A stretch of DNA of 64,000 nt. Origin: Sistotremastrum niveocremeum HHB9708. Taxonomy: Eukaryota; Basidiomycota; Agaricomycetes; Sistotremastrales; Sistotremastraceae. Both the position numbers and the translations under genes were made by a program. Positions 51,041 to 62,353 of the stretch are shown one piece after another (within the stretch, counting starts at the first letter, position 1; every line of letters starts with the position of its first letter). The stretch covers positions 394,552-458,551 of the forward strand of contig KV419399.1 in assembly GCA_001630475.1 (NCBI GenBank), in the 5' to 3' direction. The notes beneath the pieces are model-generated. The model was not told where the DNA came from. It did no database searches and worked only from the letters and a program-made list of their open reading frames with translations.

Positions 51041-51867
51041 TCACGGCAAGCCTAATCTATCTCGTAAGGCTCGACTCTCACGCCGTGCGGTGCAAAGTTC
51101 CGCGTGGAGTTCTCTGAGTAGATGAATGGAGTGGAGTGAGTAGACTGATTGAGTCAGGTGAACAGGCTTACTCGAAAATATCCGCGGTAAAAGTCAGCAC
51201 ATCAGCTTGAGTCCTTGGAGTCTTCGGGTATCTTCTGATGAGTACACCCATGAGTCGTTTCCATGCATCAGTCAACTTCTTCTTCGCTTTACGCTCTGAT
51301 TCAATCTGGGCAGAACTACGATGGGTGTTTATTGAGGGCGAAGGGGCCACTTCCGCTGCTGAATAGATCGTGGCAAGTCGAGAACTGTGCGGCATATGAT
51401 CGTTTGGTTCAAAGAATGCCTGGATCTGAGCGCCAGAGCCTCCCGGAATAGGATCATAGTGTTCGCTGGGATGATCGTCATAACCTGGATGCACGGTCGG
51501 CAGACTCAGTGGATAGACTGGACGACTATGAGTGATGCTCTTAGGAGACAGATAGTATGGGTTCTCTTACAGGTCGGGTTCATTTCCGGGCGCCAGTCTC
51601 CCGGGTGTGGTGAACGCCGATGAGGATAGACTGATGGTGGCATCGCATTTCCAGCAGCGGAAGGATACCCTACGTAGATGCCTCAGAATACACATATTGA
51701 AAGGAATGAGCGATACCTACGCTCATCAGGGTCGAAACTTGGGGCAGTTCTTCTGCTTTCAGGATTTTCTGGGGTTTGAGATCCGTAGGGCGGATCTGAA
51801 AAGTCATCATGAGCAAGCACAGTACTCCACACAGTTGGAGAATGAGTGAACTAAGAGGATAATTCAT
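51041..51867 (-). CDS. Helix-loop-helix-like family protein 3 (shortest member)
   Basis: Not a named gene. The best model has five exons (51867-51852, 51795-51721, 51669-51571, 51484-51172, 51113-51041) and 191 residues with intron phases 1,1,1,2. Residues ~126-170 give the clearest helix-loop-helix reading of the family: ESERKAKKKLTDAWKRLMGV, loop RRYPKTPRT, then QADVLTFTADIFEELHAEL. Intron 4 (phase 2) falls at the end of helix 2. The tail (ARRESRALRDRLGLP) is a short amphipathic helix. Exon 1 (16 nt, donor GTTCAC) is the weakest part; the real start may be elsewhere upstream. No canonical E-R-R basic DNA-contact triplet is present. Confidence 0.6.
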
Positions 51868-54800
51868 GGCGGGCACGATAGACACCAGTCTGAGGAGCGA
51901 TAGAACCTATGATTTCAAAGTTCAATGGTTTTGCAACGAGTTGGTCATCGATGGATGTTTATACGTGAACCGTCGGCCGCATTCTTCCACTGGTGTGTAC
52001 CACGCTCTGGGGTAAGAAAGGGAGTCAGCATTGAAACAGTGCCTCAAGCTGCCCACAGGTACCCAAACGGACGTACACGCTGGACAGCGGCTGGAGATAT
52101 TCGATTTCTCGACACCTGGAGTCAGATAGGCACCCACGTCACCCAAGGTCACTCACTGGAAAATAGGAGCAGTGAGATATATCGGCTGCAGTGCTTGATA
52201 GCATCTGGTGACATTGTAGAATTTCAGTGCATTTGTATGCGATTTTTTCCGGAAATCGACAATACTTTGGGTTGTGCGATCGCCTGCCATCATATCGACA
52301 AATCAGTCTGGCCGAAGGCGTCCTTAAGTATCATGCGCTTCAAACCCGCGCGATTCGCGCCGGAATCCTATCTTAAATAAAATTGCACAGTTTTTGTCAG
52401 AATTGGCGGCACAGGCACATTTCCCAGTACGCACCCAGCCTTCTTCAGAGCGCCGCCGCCGCCGTCGACACTCTCTGCACCATAGCTGAGGCTTATTGAG
52501 ACATTTTCGCGGAGTAATATACATGTGAAGCTGTTCCCACCGGCACACCTCCCTTGCACTTATGTTGTTTGACACCGTCCCGCGCCTTATTCCAGGAAAT
52601 GAAATCTCGTTGATGGCTCGTACCTCCGAACACGGCATTGTCAAACCCCGTTGATCTGAACCAATAGGGACATGGCTACAGCCTGTCTCGAGACTGAGAC
52701 AAGTTGAGGAAAGGTGGCAGGCATGTTATTGTCGGTTTGTTCAATATGCACCAGACACGGTGGCCGTGTGTATCGTGACTCTAGGGTTGTCGAATCGGTG
52801 ATGACTGTGTGTTGAGCCTCGCTTCAGGATTACTGAGATCTAAACCAGGAATAAGATGGACGATAGCGGGAAGAGATTGAAACTAACTGAGCGCGGCGAT
52901 ACAAAGATCGAATGGGATGATCACCTGTACAGGAGAGCATTTCCGCTCTTCTCGCGCTCCTTGCTTTGCATGTCTATCATGTCTGTCCTCTCGGCCTTGT
53001 CATTGATGCGGATCCTCGATGCAGAAAGGCGAACGATAGGCCCGGGCTCTGGTGTCGCGCAAAGGAATCTGAGCACCTGAGCTACAGCCGGCGTCATGTG
53101 TGGTCAGCTTTGCGTTTGTAGCTCATTCAGGAGCAAAACTAATAGCTTCACCTCACAATCTCACTAGGTCTTGGAAGAAGACTCGCAAGTCGTAGGGCCT
53201 CAAAGCTCTTGGAAACAATGGAAAGCGACAGGGAGTGTCAATCCATGGCCATAGTCAAAGCTTGGAGCATGGTTCCCGCCCCGACGTGGCGACCTTGACA
53301 TCTTCAGGAACCAGATTTCCGACCAGGAACTGGGGGAGTGTCGTTGCACCTGATCAATGACCCGGTCCAACGACCACCCTGCGATAACCAACGCTGAAGC
53401 TCAGACTATCTAAGGCTGTTTCTCGAAATATACTGGAAATCGAGCTCACATATCTCAGTAAGTCTGGAGCACGCCCGCATCTGAATCCTGAGCTCAAAAA
53501 CTGACCTTTCGTGCAATAGAAAATATGAGACGTCAAGCTACTAGAGGGGCCACGCGATTAATTCGGACGCGTTTGACTCAAGACCATCTGTGTAGTGCGC
53601 ACCTGAAGTTGCAGCGTTAAGCTGTGATATTTAATTGAGAGCGACTTGCCTTCGTTGTGGGTCACTTAAATCAACTTCGGGATCGACACGGCGACGCCGA
53701 GAGCCATCATCCTCGATCAAATGATCGAGTGCGATCGGATGCTCTAGCCTAAATCATATCCGGTCTTCCTCCTTTGACTCTTAACCTCAGCCCTCAAACC
53801 GTTTGAACCAGTAGACGGGCGCACAAGAGTCGGGCTCCTCTAAGTCAAGTCATGCTATGGACGAGTAGCAAGAGCAGTGCATCCTTATCGTTGACGGCAG
53901 TCAGCAGATCTCGAGAAAAGCGGGCTCGAGTCGTTTCCCCAGCGGCCCTGCGTTATCGCTCTGTGTTCTCGGCTGTGCGTGGCAGACCACTCTTCGTATC
54001 AGCTGCAATCTAACAATCCAGAACAGTAGCCTTGTTGTCACTAGTTTATTTTCAGCATGATTGCGGTGTGATCCGAGTCTCGTTGTCGTTGCACACCCTC
54101 GTTGACACATGATTCCAGCTTCAAGAAAAAGCAGAAGACCCACCTCCATATATAACCACCTTTACTTGTCTGAAATAACGAGTAATCGTGCTCGGACCAC
54201 AAGTGTCAGTCTTTGAGCGAGGCTGTTTGCGCAGGGCTCGTTCGAGCCGAGGGCCCCATCACCACCTTCAATCAATCCGAAGCTTTGATACAGATCCTGT
54301 AGGCCTATCCACCACCGTGATGTTATCCATCCCCGTTCGGAGGTCGTGGGCCAGTGCTTGACGGAGACATGAAGAGGTACGTAAACCGGAGCGCCTTGTC
54401 TCATATAAACTAATTAGTACCATGAATCAAAGAGCAATCTTGCGCTAGTACAGAGGAGGCTCGGCGAGCATCTCTCGGGGACCCTGTCAATAACCATCAT
54501 GGAACTCATCTACCGAATCCGACCGTTCGACTATGCATCCACAACGACACCTCATTATGTATCCCTGATCTCACACCTCGTCGGTGTCATAGATAAGGCA
54601 GGAGTCAGAGGAGTCGATCAAATGGAGTTCAAATCGGCCAATTTCCTCCCCATTACTGTCTTGCATATTCCAGCAAGGTAGCGGCTTGACTGTTATGAAC
54701 GAATGGAAGGAACAGTCGCAACATTCGAAGTCGCGTTGGCAGCTCCAGTCCCGGTGCAGTCCTTCCCGTTGAATTAATCTGACAGTGGTTAATTGATACC

Positions 54801-56416
54801 AGATCCGCTCTCACAGTGCTCGCTATTATAAGAAGCATCTCAGTCGCCGTGACCCTCACCGACCCAATTCATGCCCTTGGAGGATACAACTCAAGTTCGT
54901 TCGTATGACGAGGCGTTTCATAGGACTTGCGGCTATTTCACATAAACTGTGCTATCCTGTCGTGTCTACCTACCAGTATCGAATCAGGGAACCAAGACCG
55001 CTTCCCCTGGGATCTTCTGGTCTCCTGTCAGCTTGATAGTGTCGTAGCTGATAACTTCCGTCTTCATATGGCACGCATGAATGTTAGTTCTGTCGAAGAA
55101 CCACCGGCCAGGATTGGACCTACCAAACACATCCATAATCACTCCGTTCCCTTTGCTCCCATCAGACGCCATGTACATCATCGATATAAATCTTGTACCG
55201 AGACTAGTGGACACAATTGGCCAGGAATCAAAGTCAGATATATATCATAGTCTTCAGCTATCTCAATGGGCGGCGACGGTGTAGTGAATGTCTCAAGCAA
55301 GAAATTCGTAGGCCTAGGCAGCAATATGGGGAAGCCCAAGTTGAAAAAATATTCTGAACCAAATATCTGCAAACAACGAGGCTGTACTTCAACCACCAAC
55401 CCCAGCCTCGACATTGCAGCAAATTGTTAGCTCTATGCAAGCGTACCTCTAGCCTTAGGTTACAGTGCTGATACATCGTATTTCGCCCTTTTTGTCGAAT
55501 CGCGGATGCCTCAGTGAACGCGCTATGAATTCAACGAAAGGGACCGCGGCGGTTGATGCGAGATCTGGTCTGTCCGTTTACTGTAGGTTCAAAGACCCGT
55601 GTCTCATATCTTCGACCCTTGGCTAATAAATCTTCATAGCACCTTCATATTATGATCGTGGCACTCGATGCTGCTCGGATTTATTGCCGTCACTTCCGCA
55701 AGCCAACTGCATGTGCTTTCCGTCCATCAATTCGTCAAGGGGTGGTATGAGCCAAGCAGATAGAATCCCGTGCACGCCTTGCATCACATGTGCATTTCAT
55801 TTACGATTGACTCATGCACGGGATTCTTTGAGCCCGGTTTGGCCTGCTATGGCACCAATCACTGATCGCTAGCACATGGCATTGACATAGGCGTCAGATG
55901 TAGTCAACAGCCAAGCATCTTCACTTACCACCCTCATTCGCGGCCGCGAGTCAGGGGCAGGATGAGTCGCATCAGCCCCGCCGTTGAAAGTCAGATGCCA
56001 CATGATCAGGATGCATCGACTCTTACCCAAGACGTTTATCGTACTCCATTCGCGCTTTCATTTCGCTTGAGAGCAAGATCAGTCTTCTTTTCGGGCGCTT
56101 TCGTATGCCTGAAATGGCACCCTCGAAAAAGCTACTACAGCGTATATTGATTTCCATCCTACACAACAAATCTTTGGTGAGGTCATCATGTAATGTGAGA
56201 AGGCCTCTTGCTGATTTTGCTCGTAGCGCCTCCGGTATTCATTCAATGAAGTTGAACACCTGAGCTGTCAGAATGCGAATACTTTACGTTTACTCGTCGG
56301 TCATGAAGTCTGCGGGGAAGCTCCACGCGTACCAGCACCCGAAAATATATGCTCTCAGCATATAAATACAGGACGTTGACCTTCAGCTTTGGCATCCACC
56401 GCCGTGTTCAATCCTT
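51868..56416. other. Gene-poor stretch
   Basis: About 4.5 kb. Short frames occur, such as plus 52856-53080 and 54499-54681, and two minus frames at 55414-55178 and 55214-54984 (the latter with DVFGRSNPGRWFFDRTN). They look faintly protein-like but show no domain and no clean splice join. No transposon ends or repeats were found. Confidence 0.4.
56361..56368 (+). promoter_or_regulatory. TATA box (TATAAATA) of the GH25 gene
   Basis: A canonical TATAAATA sits 49 bp before the ATG at 56417, leaving room for a very short 5' UTR. Strong TATA boxes suit inducible secreted enzymes. Confidence 0.6.
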
Positions 56417-57465
56417 ATGAATCTCATCCTTTCAATTCTCGTCGCAATCACTTCGCTCTCCTCCGTCTGCAGCTATCCTCTGGAGAAACGTGCCAACCCC
56501 AAAGGTATCGACGTTTCCAGCAACCAAGGGCCTGTCAACTGGTCCAAGGTTAAATCCAATGGAATCTCGTCCGCGATTCCCCTGCTGCTCGCTATCGATC
56601 CGCTGATGCCAACTCCAGTTTTGCCTATGTGAAGGCGACGGAAGGTACATCTTACACGAACCCCGACTTCGCGCAACAATACGTCGGAGCATATGATCAA
56701 AAGATCATTCGAGGTGCATATCACTTCGCGCGCCCTGGGTCTTCGAGTGGCGCAGCTCAAGCCAAGTATTTCACCGATCACGGAGGAAAGTGGTCCGCTG
56801 ACGGACTAACTCTTCCCGGGGCCGTAGACCTTGAAGGTATGATCATGTTTATTTGTGATCTCCGGCGCGTTGCTGATTTACGACTTAGCCGGGTGTTCGG
56901 GACTGAGCCATGCTGCTATGGTATCTTGGATCAAGAGCTTCAGCGATGAATATCACTCGATCACGAAGAGGTAATACCGTCAACCATGGCTGTTTAGTAT
57001 GACGATCTTACTCGACTCTGTAGATATCCTGGTGCGTTATTCGAGAGTTGATTCTAATGCACTCAAATTGATATCTCCGATAGTCATTTATACGACCACC
57101 TCCTGGTGGCAGGAATGTACCGGAAACACCAAAGAGTTCGCCTCTACTAGTCCTCTCTGGCTTGCTCATTGGGCTTCGTCTGCTGGAACGCTCCCGGCCG
57201 GTTGGACGTAGGTCTGCTCTCCAGTTGTGTTTAGATAAACCAATGACGAAGTCACATCTAGCTTTTACACGTTCTGGCAGGTATGGCCATGAGTCTCAGT
57301 ATAATATTAACCGCCCCTTACGCAACCTTTTGTAGTACGCGGACAGCGGCCCTAATCCAGGCGATCAGGACGTCTTCAATGGCAGTTTGACGCAACTCAA
57401 GAAGTAAGTCATTTCCTCCTCGAATATTGCGCAGCTGATTATTCTACAGGCTTGCTACCTCCTGA
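56417..57465 (+). CDS. Secreted GH25 lysozyme (muramidase)
   Basis: Cleaves the MurNAc-GlcNAc bond of bacterial peptidoglycan, for defence or feeding on bacteria. Eight exons (56417-56568, 56619-56836, 56889-56970, 57024-57031, 57084-57207, 57262-57280, 57336-57403, 57450-57465) give 228 residues. The signal peptide MNLILSILVAITSLSSVCS is followed by a KR kexin site. GIDVSSNQG and AYVKATEGTSY match the family start, GAVDLE carries catalytic acid residues, and TSWWQECTG and TFWQYADSG follow. Exon 4 is only 8 nt (57024-57031) and restores KRYPVIYTTTSWW; exon 6 is 19 nt. Such bacterial-type muramidases are often gained by transfer in fungi, but the seven introns show long residence here. Confidence 0.92.
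57024..57031 (+). other. 8-nt microexon (ATATCCTG) in the GH25 gene
   Basis: Flanked by CTGTAG and GTGCGT. With it, AAG-AG|A-TAT-CCT-G|TC-ATT reads K-R-Y-P-V-I, the expected GH25 strand before YTTTSWW. Without it the frame is lost. The neighbouring introns are 53 and 52 nt. Confidence 0.78.
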
Positions 57466-58997
57466 ATGAATTGGCCGATGCGAGCGTACTAAGTTACCTT
57501 TGGCCCTTTGGGTGCTGTTTACAATGTATCCTATGGACTTGATGTTGAAGATTTGATTGCATATGTCACTTCATTGCTGTCCTAGAGTATTTAGTACACT
57601 GCTGAATTTTGTCACTTAGTTTTTCTTCTATGTTAACGGAGGTGCTTGATCGATATCGAGAACTGATCAAGCCGCAAGCCGCTCGGCGTTATCCGTTCTC
57701 GATGATCTTCAGTTTCAAGAGTCCGTTTGTTGACATTCTGTGCGGCTCAGCAACGATATAGTTTGCTTATATTGGAGCGATTCACGGCCGTTGATGACAG
57801 CGCTAGCTCTAGAGAGCAGGATGTTTAGACCGAGGAGTCTGAATCAGAGGAACGTCAGGCGTGCTTCCGCCGCGGCTCAATTCAAGTTCGGACTCGGAGC
57901 AGGTGGAATGAACTACGCGAGGCACACGTGCAGAGGATGGCCTGTGCACGACTTCAGAGTATATAAGCCTCGCTCCAACACTCTCTTTTCCTTACCACTC
58001 TGGCCTTTTGGCTTAGATCAAGTGTAGTATCTGTTCTTAAAAGCATAATAGCTTTTATCTGGGCACCGCCCAGTTATGTCTATTATCTAATTTTTGTCGC
58101 CCCGTCTTTCGAGCTCTGCTTGCAACTCGGAGGACAAGATGACCTTGCTACTGCACTACCGGCTTGCGTCGTCAGGGGAACCCCTCGCTTTTCTCTTTGG
58201 GTTTTGGGTTGGATTGTCATGAGACTTTCTGATTCTCTGCATCAAACTGAATTGTGTTCTTTTTCGGCGTAACACACTTTTTGTGAGCCGTATTAGCCTA
58301 TTAGGCTTAAGCTTTGTCATTAGTGCCAAGTAAGTTAGTTTAGACAAATGTACATCCTGGAGTCAATATTATGCTTGATGTATTGAGTTTAACGCTCTCC
58401 CATCGATATTAGGTGCCTCTGTTCTCGTGCCTCGATCTCAATGATATAGTGCTGACTAACTGTCGAAGGAAGGAGCCTTGTGAGCTGAAAACTAACTTGC
58501 TGAAGTGACGGTGGGATGCAGCAGATCTCGATACGTACACTGGCTGTCGGGGAATTCATTCTTAATGAAATTGCTTATGTGAGCACGCGCCACTGGCGGG
58601 CTGACCATCTCACACATCCGGCAATCCCGTCCAAGACAAAATATATACATTTGTAGGTCCAAGGCAGTCGATTTCCTTCACTGAAGGCATCGAGTCGGCG
58701 ATCGATAGAAGGTATCTGATAAAAAACTTGAGCCTGTTTCTCACCAGGCGCAAACCAGGCGGGTTTTTGGGATCCGCCCTTTCGAAAGGAAGATAAAAGT
58801 CGGTCATGTAATCAGCTCCGAATCGGATACATGACATACCAGGTGACTTTCAAGGACTTTCCATTCAGCAATGAACCGGTACCGATTTCCCTACACCAAC
58901 GAAACTCAAGCTACTCACAACACCCGATATAATCCCTTCCTCAGAACCATCCCTTTCAACATACTATCGTGCCTATTCATACTTTCAGACAAATACG
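57466..58997. other. Intergenic stretch
   Basis: About 1.5 kb. A minus frame at 58837-58610 (75 codons, begins MSCIRFGADYMTDFYLPFER) reads protein-like and faces the DUF1857 gene, but no family or continuing exon was found. Confidence 0.35.
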
Positions 58998-59512
58998 ATG
59001 GTTTATACGTTCGCTGTCTCTCTCCCCATCCCGCCTGAGCTCTCGAAGCTTCAAGTTTGGAGGGGGATCACACTGAAAGCTCGTCAGCCAAAACTCTTCA
59101 ATCCTCGAATCACGCGAGCGAGAGTTTTGTCCGAACAATGGAGTGGGTTGGTGCGAGAGATAGAGATCAATGGGATCCGCGAGACTGAGATAGTCGAATT
59201 TTTTGAGCCATGTCTGGTGGGCCGCTCGATGCTGTCTCGAAACACGACTGTCATCAATTAATTCCCGCCCTCACCCTATAGCAAATTTTCAGGAAAAACA
59301 GTGGAACAGTCATCCACTATATGATCAGTGATTCAATGATTGGAACTCCCCCAATAATGACTTTCGTATTTATGTGTCGATTTCCGGGAGTAGTTGAGGG
59401 TTCAGTAGAAGAAACTGCGAAGGGCGAACAAGCGAAAGGCCTTGCAGTTTCATTACCTGCGACGTTGGATAAAATCAGGAATCTGGTTCGAGACGGTGTA
59501 ATCAAATCGTGA
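58998..59512 (+). CDS. DUF1857 family protein (SRPBCC/START-like fold)
   Basis: A small soluble protein, predicted to hold a hydrophobic ligand in a helix-grip cavity; its role is unknown. Two exons (58998-59216, 59282-59512) give 149 residues, the family norm. The start YTFAVSLPIPPELSKLQVWR is the typical N-terminus (VWRGI, then KARQP, FNP). Exon 2 begins QIFRKNSGTVIHYM and includes FMCRFPGVVEGS. The acceptor CTATAG (not the nearby TTTTCAG) was chosen because it keeps the GTVIHYM frame. It lies next to, but convergent with, the HAD phosphatase. Confidence 0.87.
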
Positions 59513-59623
59513 AGACTCAGGCTCACGTATGATGTCCTCTCTACGCAAGAGCTGCTTTTCTATCTCTATGACGTACCGGATCTATGTTCTATAAACTTCA
59601 TTCGACGTAAATCAATGTAGCTC

Positions 59624-60727
59624 TTAAACGCGTCCTGATTCTAATGCTTCAGCCACTGTCTTCTCTCCGTCGACTACCGCTTTGACCAGACCCAAAGCAC
59701 CGGTGAAGTCTTCAAAGAGAACGTGCTTGATTCCTTCTCTTCGGCAGTAAGCTGCCAGGTCGTTTTCGCCGCCAGGTTTCTGCTTGACGAAAAGAAGATC
59801 GGCATGGCGAGCAGCTGACATGTCTGACACTCCGTCGCCGAAGAAAAAGAGCGTTGGTGGTGACGGGAGTTCCCGGTACGGTAATATTGCTTGCGATTTG
59901 TCGTGACCGAAGCCGCTGGATTTGATCGATGAGCATCTTATTTTATACTGAATTTAAAAACCGAAAAACCTTGAAGGATGTCTATATTGAATACTCCATT
60001 TTCCGTCTTGTTCGATTTTGACGTCGTTGGATATTATATCAATTTTCGCGGCTTCTTCCTCTCCGATTAGATTAGATAAGATTGCGCGAATAAGGGGTGC
60101 CATTCCACTATGGAAACTGAGTATATTCAGTCGGTCATTTCCTTGACTTGACACTGACCTGGAAACGATCACGACTGGGATATCGTTGGCCTTACACCAA
60201 TTATAGAAATCTTTGAAGCCAGGGTCCAACGATATTTCTGTGTAAATGCCTGAGTGCGAGAAAAGCGAATAGCATGGTATTTACTGACGCGTTTTCAATA
60301 CGGCTTTACACTCTTCGAAATCATGGTTTTCCGCGACACTGGCCAACATCTCTCGGAAGGCATCTCTTTGGGATAGCGGTTACTGAGGCCTCCGCCAAAG
60401 AGCTGAGCAGAATTGAATTCACCTGAATGTGACATGTCCGGCTAATATCTCGAGATTATCAGCTCTTCGTTTTTCAGGCCCGAATCCCAGTGTATCGGTC
60501 AGATCTGAAAATCACTTCAATCTTACACATGTACAGGTCTGATAAGTTGAAGAGTTTACAATCGTTGGTATCTCTGTTCGTGATAGTGCCATCCCTGTCA
60601 TCCGGCGTTATTTTTTGCTTGGGCTAGATCATGCCACGAACCAATCCGACAACGCGATGAACTTCTTGTTGAGATGAAGCGGAGGATATGGGAGGGTGCT
60701 CTCTGGTATCTCTGAAGTCGAGCTCAT
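59624..60727 (-). CDS. HAD-superfamily phosphatase (PHOSPHO/MtnX-like)
   Basis: A magnesium-dependent phosphatase of the HAD class I group, probably acting on a small phosphate ester. Seven exons (60727-60642, 60594-60560, 60504-60423, 60365-60289, 60237-60159, 60107-59970, 59915-59624) give 262 residues. Catalytic motif I, LSDWDGTITNRDTND, is restored only when the 47-nt intron 1 is removed inside it. Motif II is VIVSSGM. The substrate-region motif is GFGHDKSQAI. Motif IV is FFFGDGVSDMSAARHADLLF. The C-terminus ends VAEALESGRV as in fungal relatives. The start gives MSSTSEIPESTLPYPPLHLN and then KKFIALSD. It is a well-conserved fungal protein. Confidence 0.9.
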
Positions 60728-61165
60728 CGAACTTGTCGGTAGTTCGATGGATCCAGAAAGTCAAGCTGTGGCCGACTTTTAGTGATCTTTCCGAAATGCC
60801 GATTCAATCCATCAGTGACGTAATCATCAAGAAGCTCGGATATATCGGACATTCTTTTCCATTGATTTACTATTTAAGCCAAGATTTAAGCCTGCTCAGT
60901 AATTCTTGCACCAGTCTCAAAGTTGGTCCGGAGCGTAAGGTCGTTCTACTAATGTACTTCTCTTCTCTACATGGATAGGTCTCGCAGCATTTTATTATCT
61001 CATCAACGTGCCAGTGATAGTTGGTCTCAAGATCAAATTGGAAGATAATATTCAAGATATGGCATATTGACATCCGTATGTATCGAATGGGCAGACAAGA
61101 AAGCGTCAATGAGTATATAGGCGCATATCAGCGCGGTATTGAAGATTACAAGAAGCATCAGATGC
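60728..61165. other. Promoter region of the HAD gene and 3' region of HLH-like gene 4
   Basis: 438 bp. No gene or clear motif. Confidence 0.3.
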
Positions 61166-62353
61166 TCAGCATCGGTCAGAAGCCATCAGTTTTCCCAATA
61201 AAATTGACTCCCTCTCGGCTCGCGCTTGGGCTATCGCCTCGAGAAGCCTAGCTTTTTCTGTCAATCTACTGTCCAGCTGCATATAAAGCTCGATGATTCG
61301 GTCTCTCAATTTCACTTGCTGATCAAGATCACTGCACAAGGATATTCAGGTCTTGATTCGGGTGGTGTTGAAATACGAGCGACTTACACAAGGGTTTCCG
61401 TCGCGAGATTCAAGCGATCGGCCATAAATTCTGGGACGGCGCACTCGCCTTCAAGGATTTTTTCCAGTCCCGTATCCAGTAGGTTGAAAGCAAAAGTCTT
61501 CCTATCCTTGCAGTTTACTTCAGCCTGAACCTGTTTAGGATTGCGGCGCGGTTTCTCGGTATTCTCAGGCTTTTCTTCGTCGAAAATTCGTCTTTTCTTG
61601 TTAGGATGTTGGTCGCGAAGTTTCGGCTGAGAAGTGGCGGTATGAGCGGCAGCTGTCTTATGTTCGGTGGAAGAGATGTATGCAACGTTTGGGAGAGATC
61701 CCCGTGGATAGTTTGGCCCCTGAAAGGCAAGAGAAAGGGATGTATCAGAAGTCCCTCCATTGTATCCAGCATGATGGTGGAGGATGTCTTCCGGAAGCCG
61801 AGCGAACTGAGCGACGATGGGAGGGGAAAGGTTTGGAGCGTGAGAAGGGTTTGAACCTGCGGTCAAACGCATTGAATGCTCTGTAGTGTTTGGAAAAGTA
61901 TTATGAACACGGAGTGGCGAGAGGACACGAAACACACATACCCACAACACTCATTGCCTGAGGATATGCATCTTTCGTGGTCAAAGCCGGGACCCGTTCA
62001 TCATGCTGATTGAATACCAACGGAGGAAACGTGGATATGACTCGAGGTGGAGGAGGAACGAAATCAAAACCAGGATTTCCTGTTCCCGCCAACGTATGGA
62101 AAGTATTATTCATAGATGCATCTGATTAAGAATCATCAATTGATGCCAGACAAAGAAGAGGTGGCATCTATACCGTTGATAGCAGGCCGAAAAGCAGTCT
62201 CGTCGGTGACGACGGAAGTGTGCAGATTGTGAGACGTAGCGTAACCTGATGTTGTATGGATTAGTATAAAAGGTTTCCGTAACAGGACAAAGAATATTCC
62301 CTACTTTTTTTCTTTGCACCGGTGCCAGGCCCTTGATAGTTCGGTCCACTCAT
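61166..62353 (-). CDS. Helix-loop-helix-like family protein 4 (long coiled-coil tail)
   Basis: Not a named gene. Five exons (62353-62305, 62245-62174, 62121-61942, 61880-61388, 61331-61166) encode 319 residues with phases 1,1,1,2. The start MSGPNYQGPGTGAKKK resembles member 1. The middle is Pro/Ser-rich with a nuclear-localisation-like KKRRIF and a basic run KPRRNPKQ. Residues ~228-266 hold KTFAFNLLDTGLEKIL, a short loop and ADRLNLATETLVDL, at the same place relative to the phase-2 fourth intron. The tail is a long coiled coil (RIIELYMQLDSRLTEKARLL). The helix-loop-helix likeness is weakest here, but the gene plan supports common origin. Confidence 0.62.

Noticed and set aside
53200-55900. 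Possible transposon in the 52-56 kb gap
   Set aside because: No transposase-like frame, terminal inverted repeats or target duplication could be found by eye.
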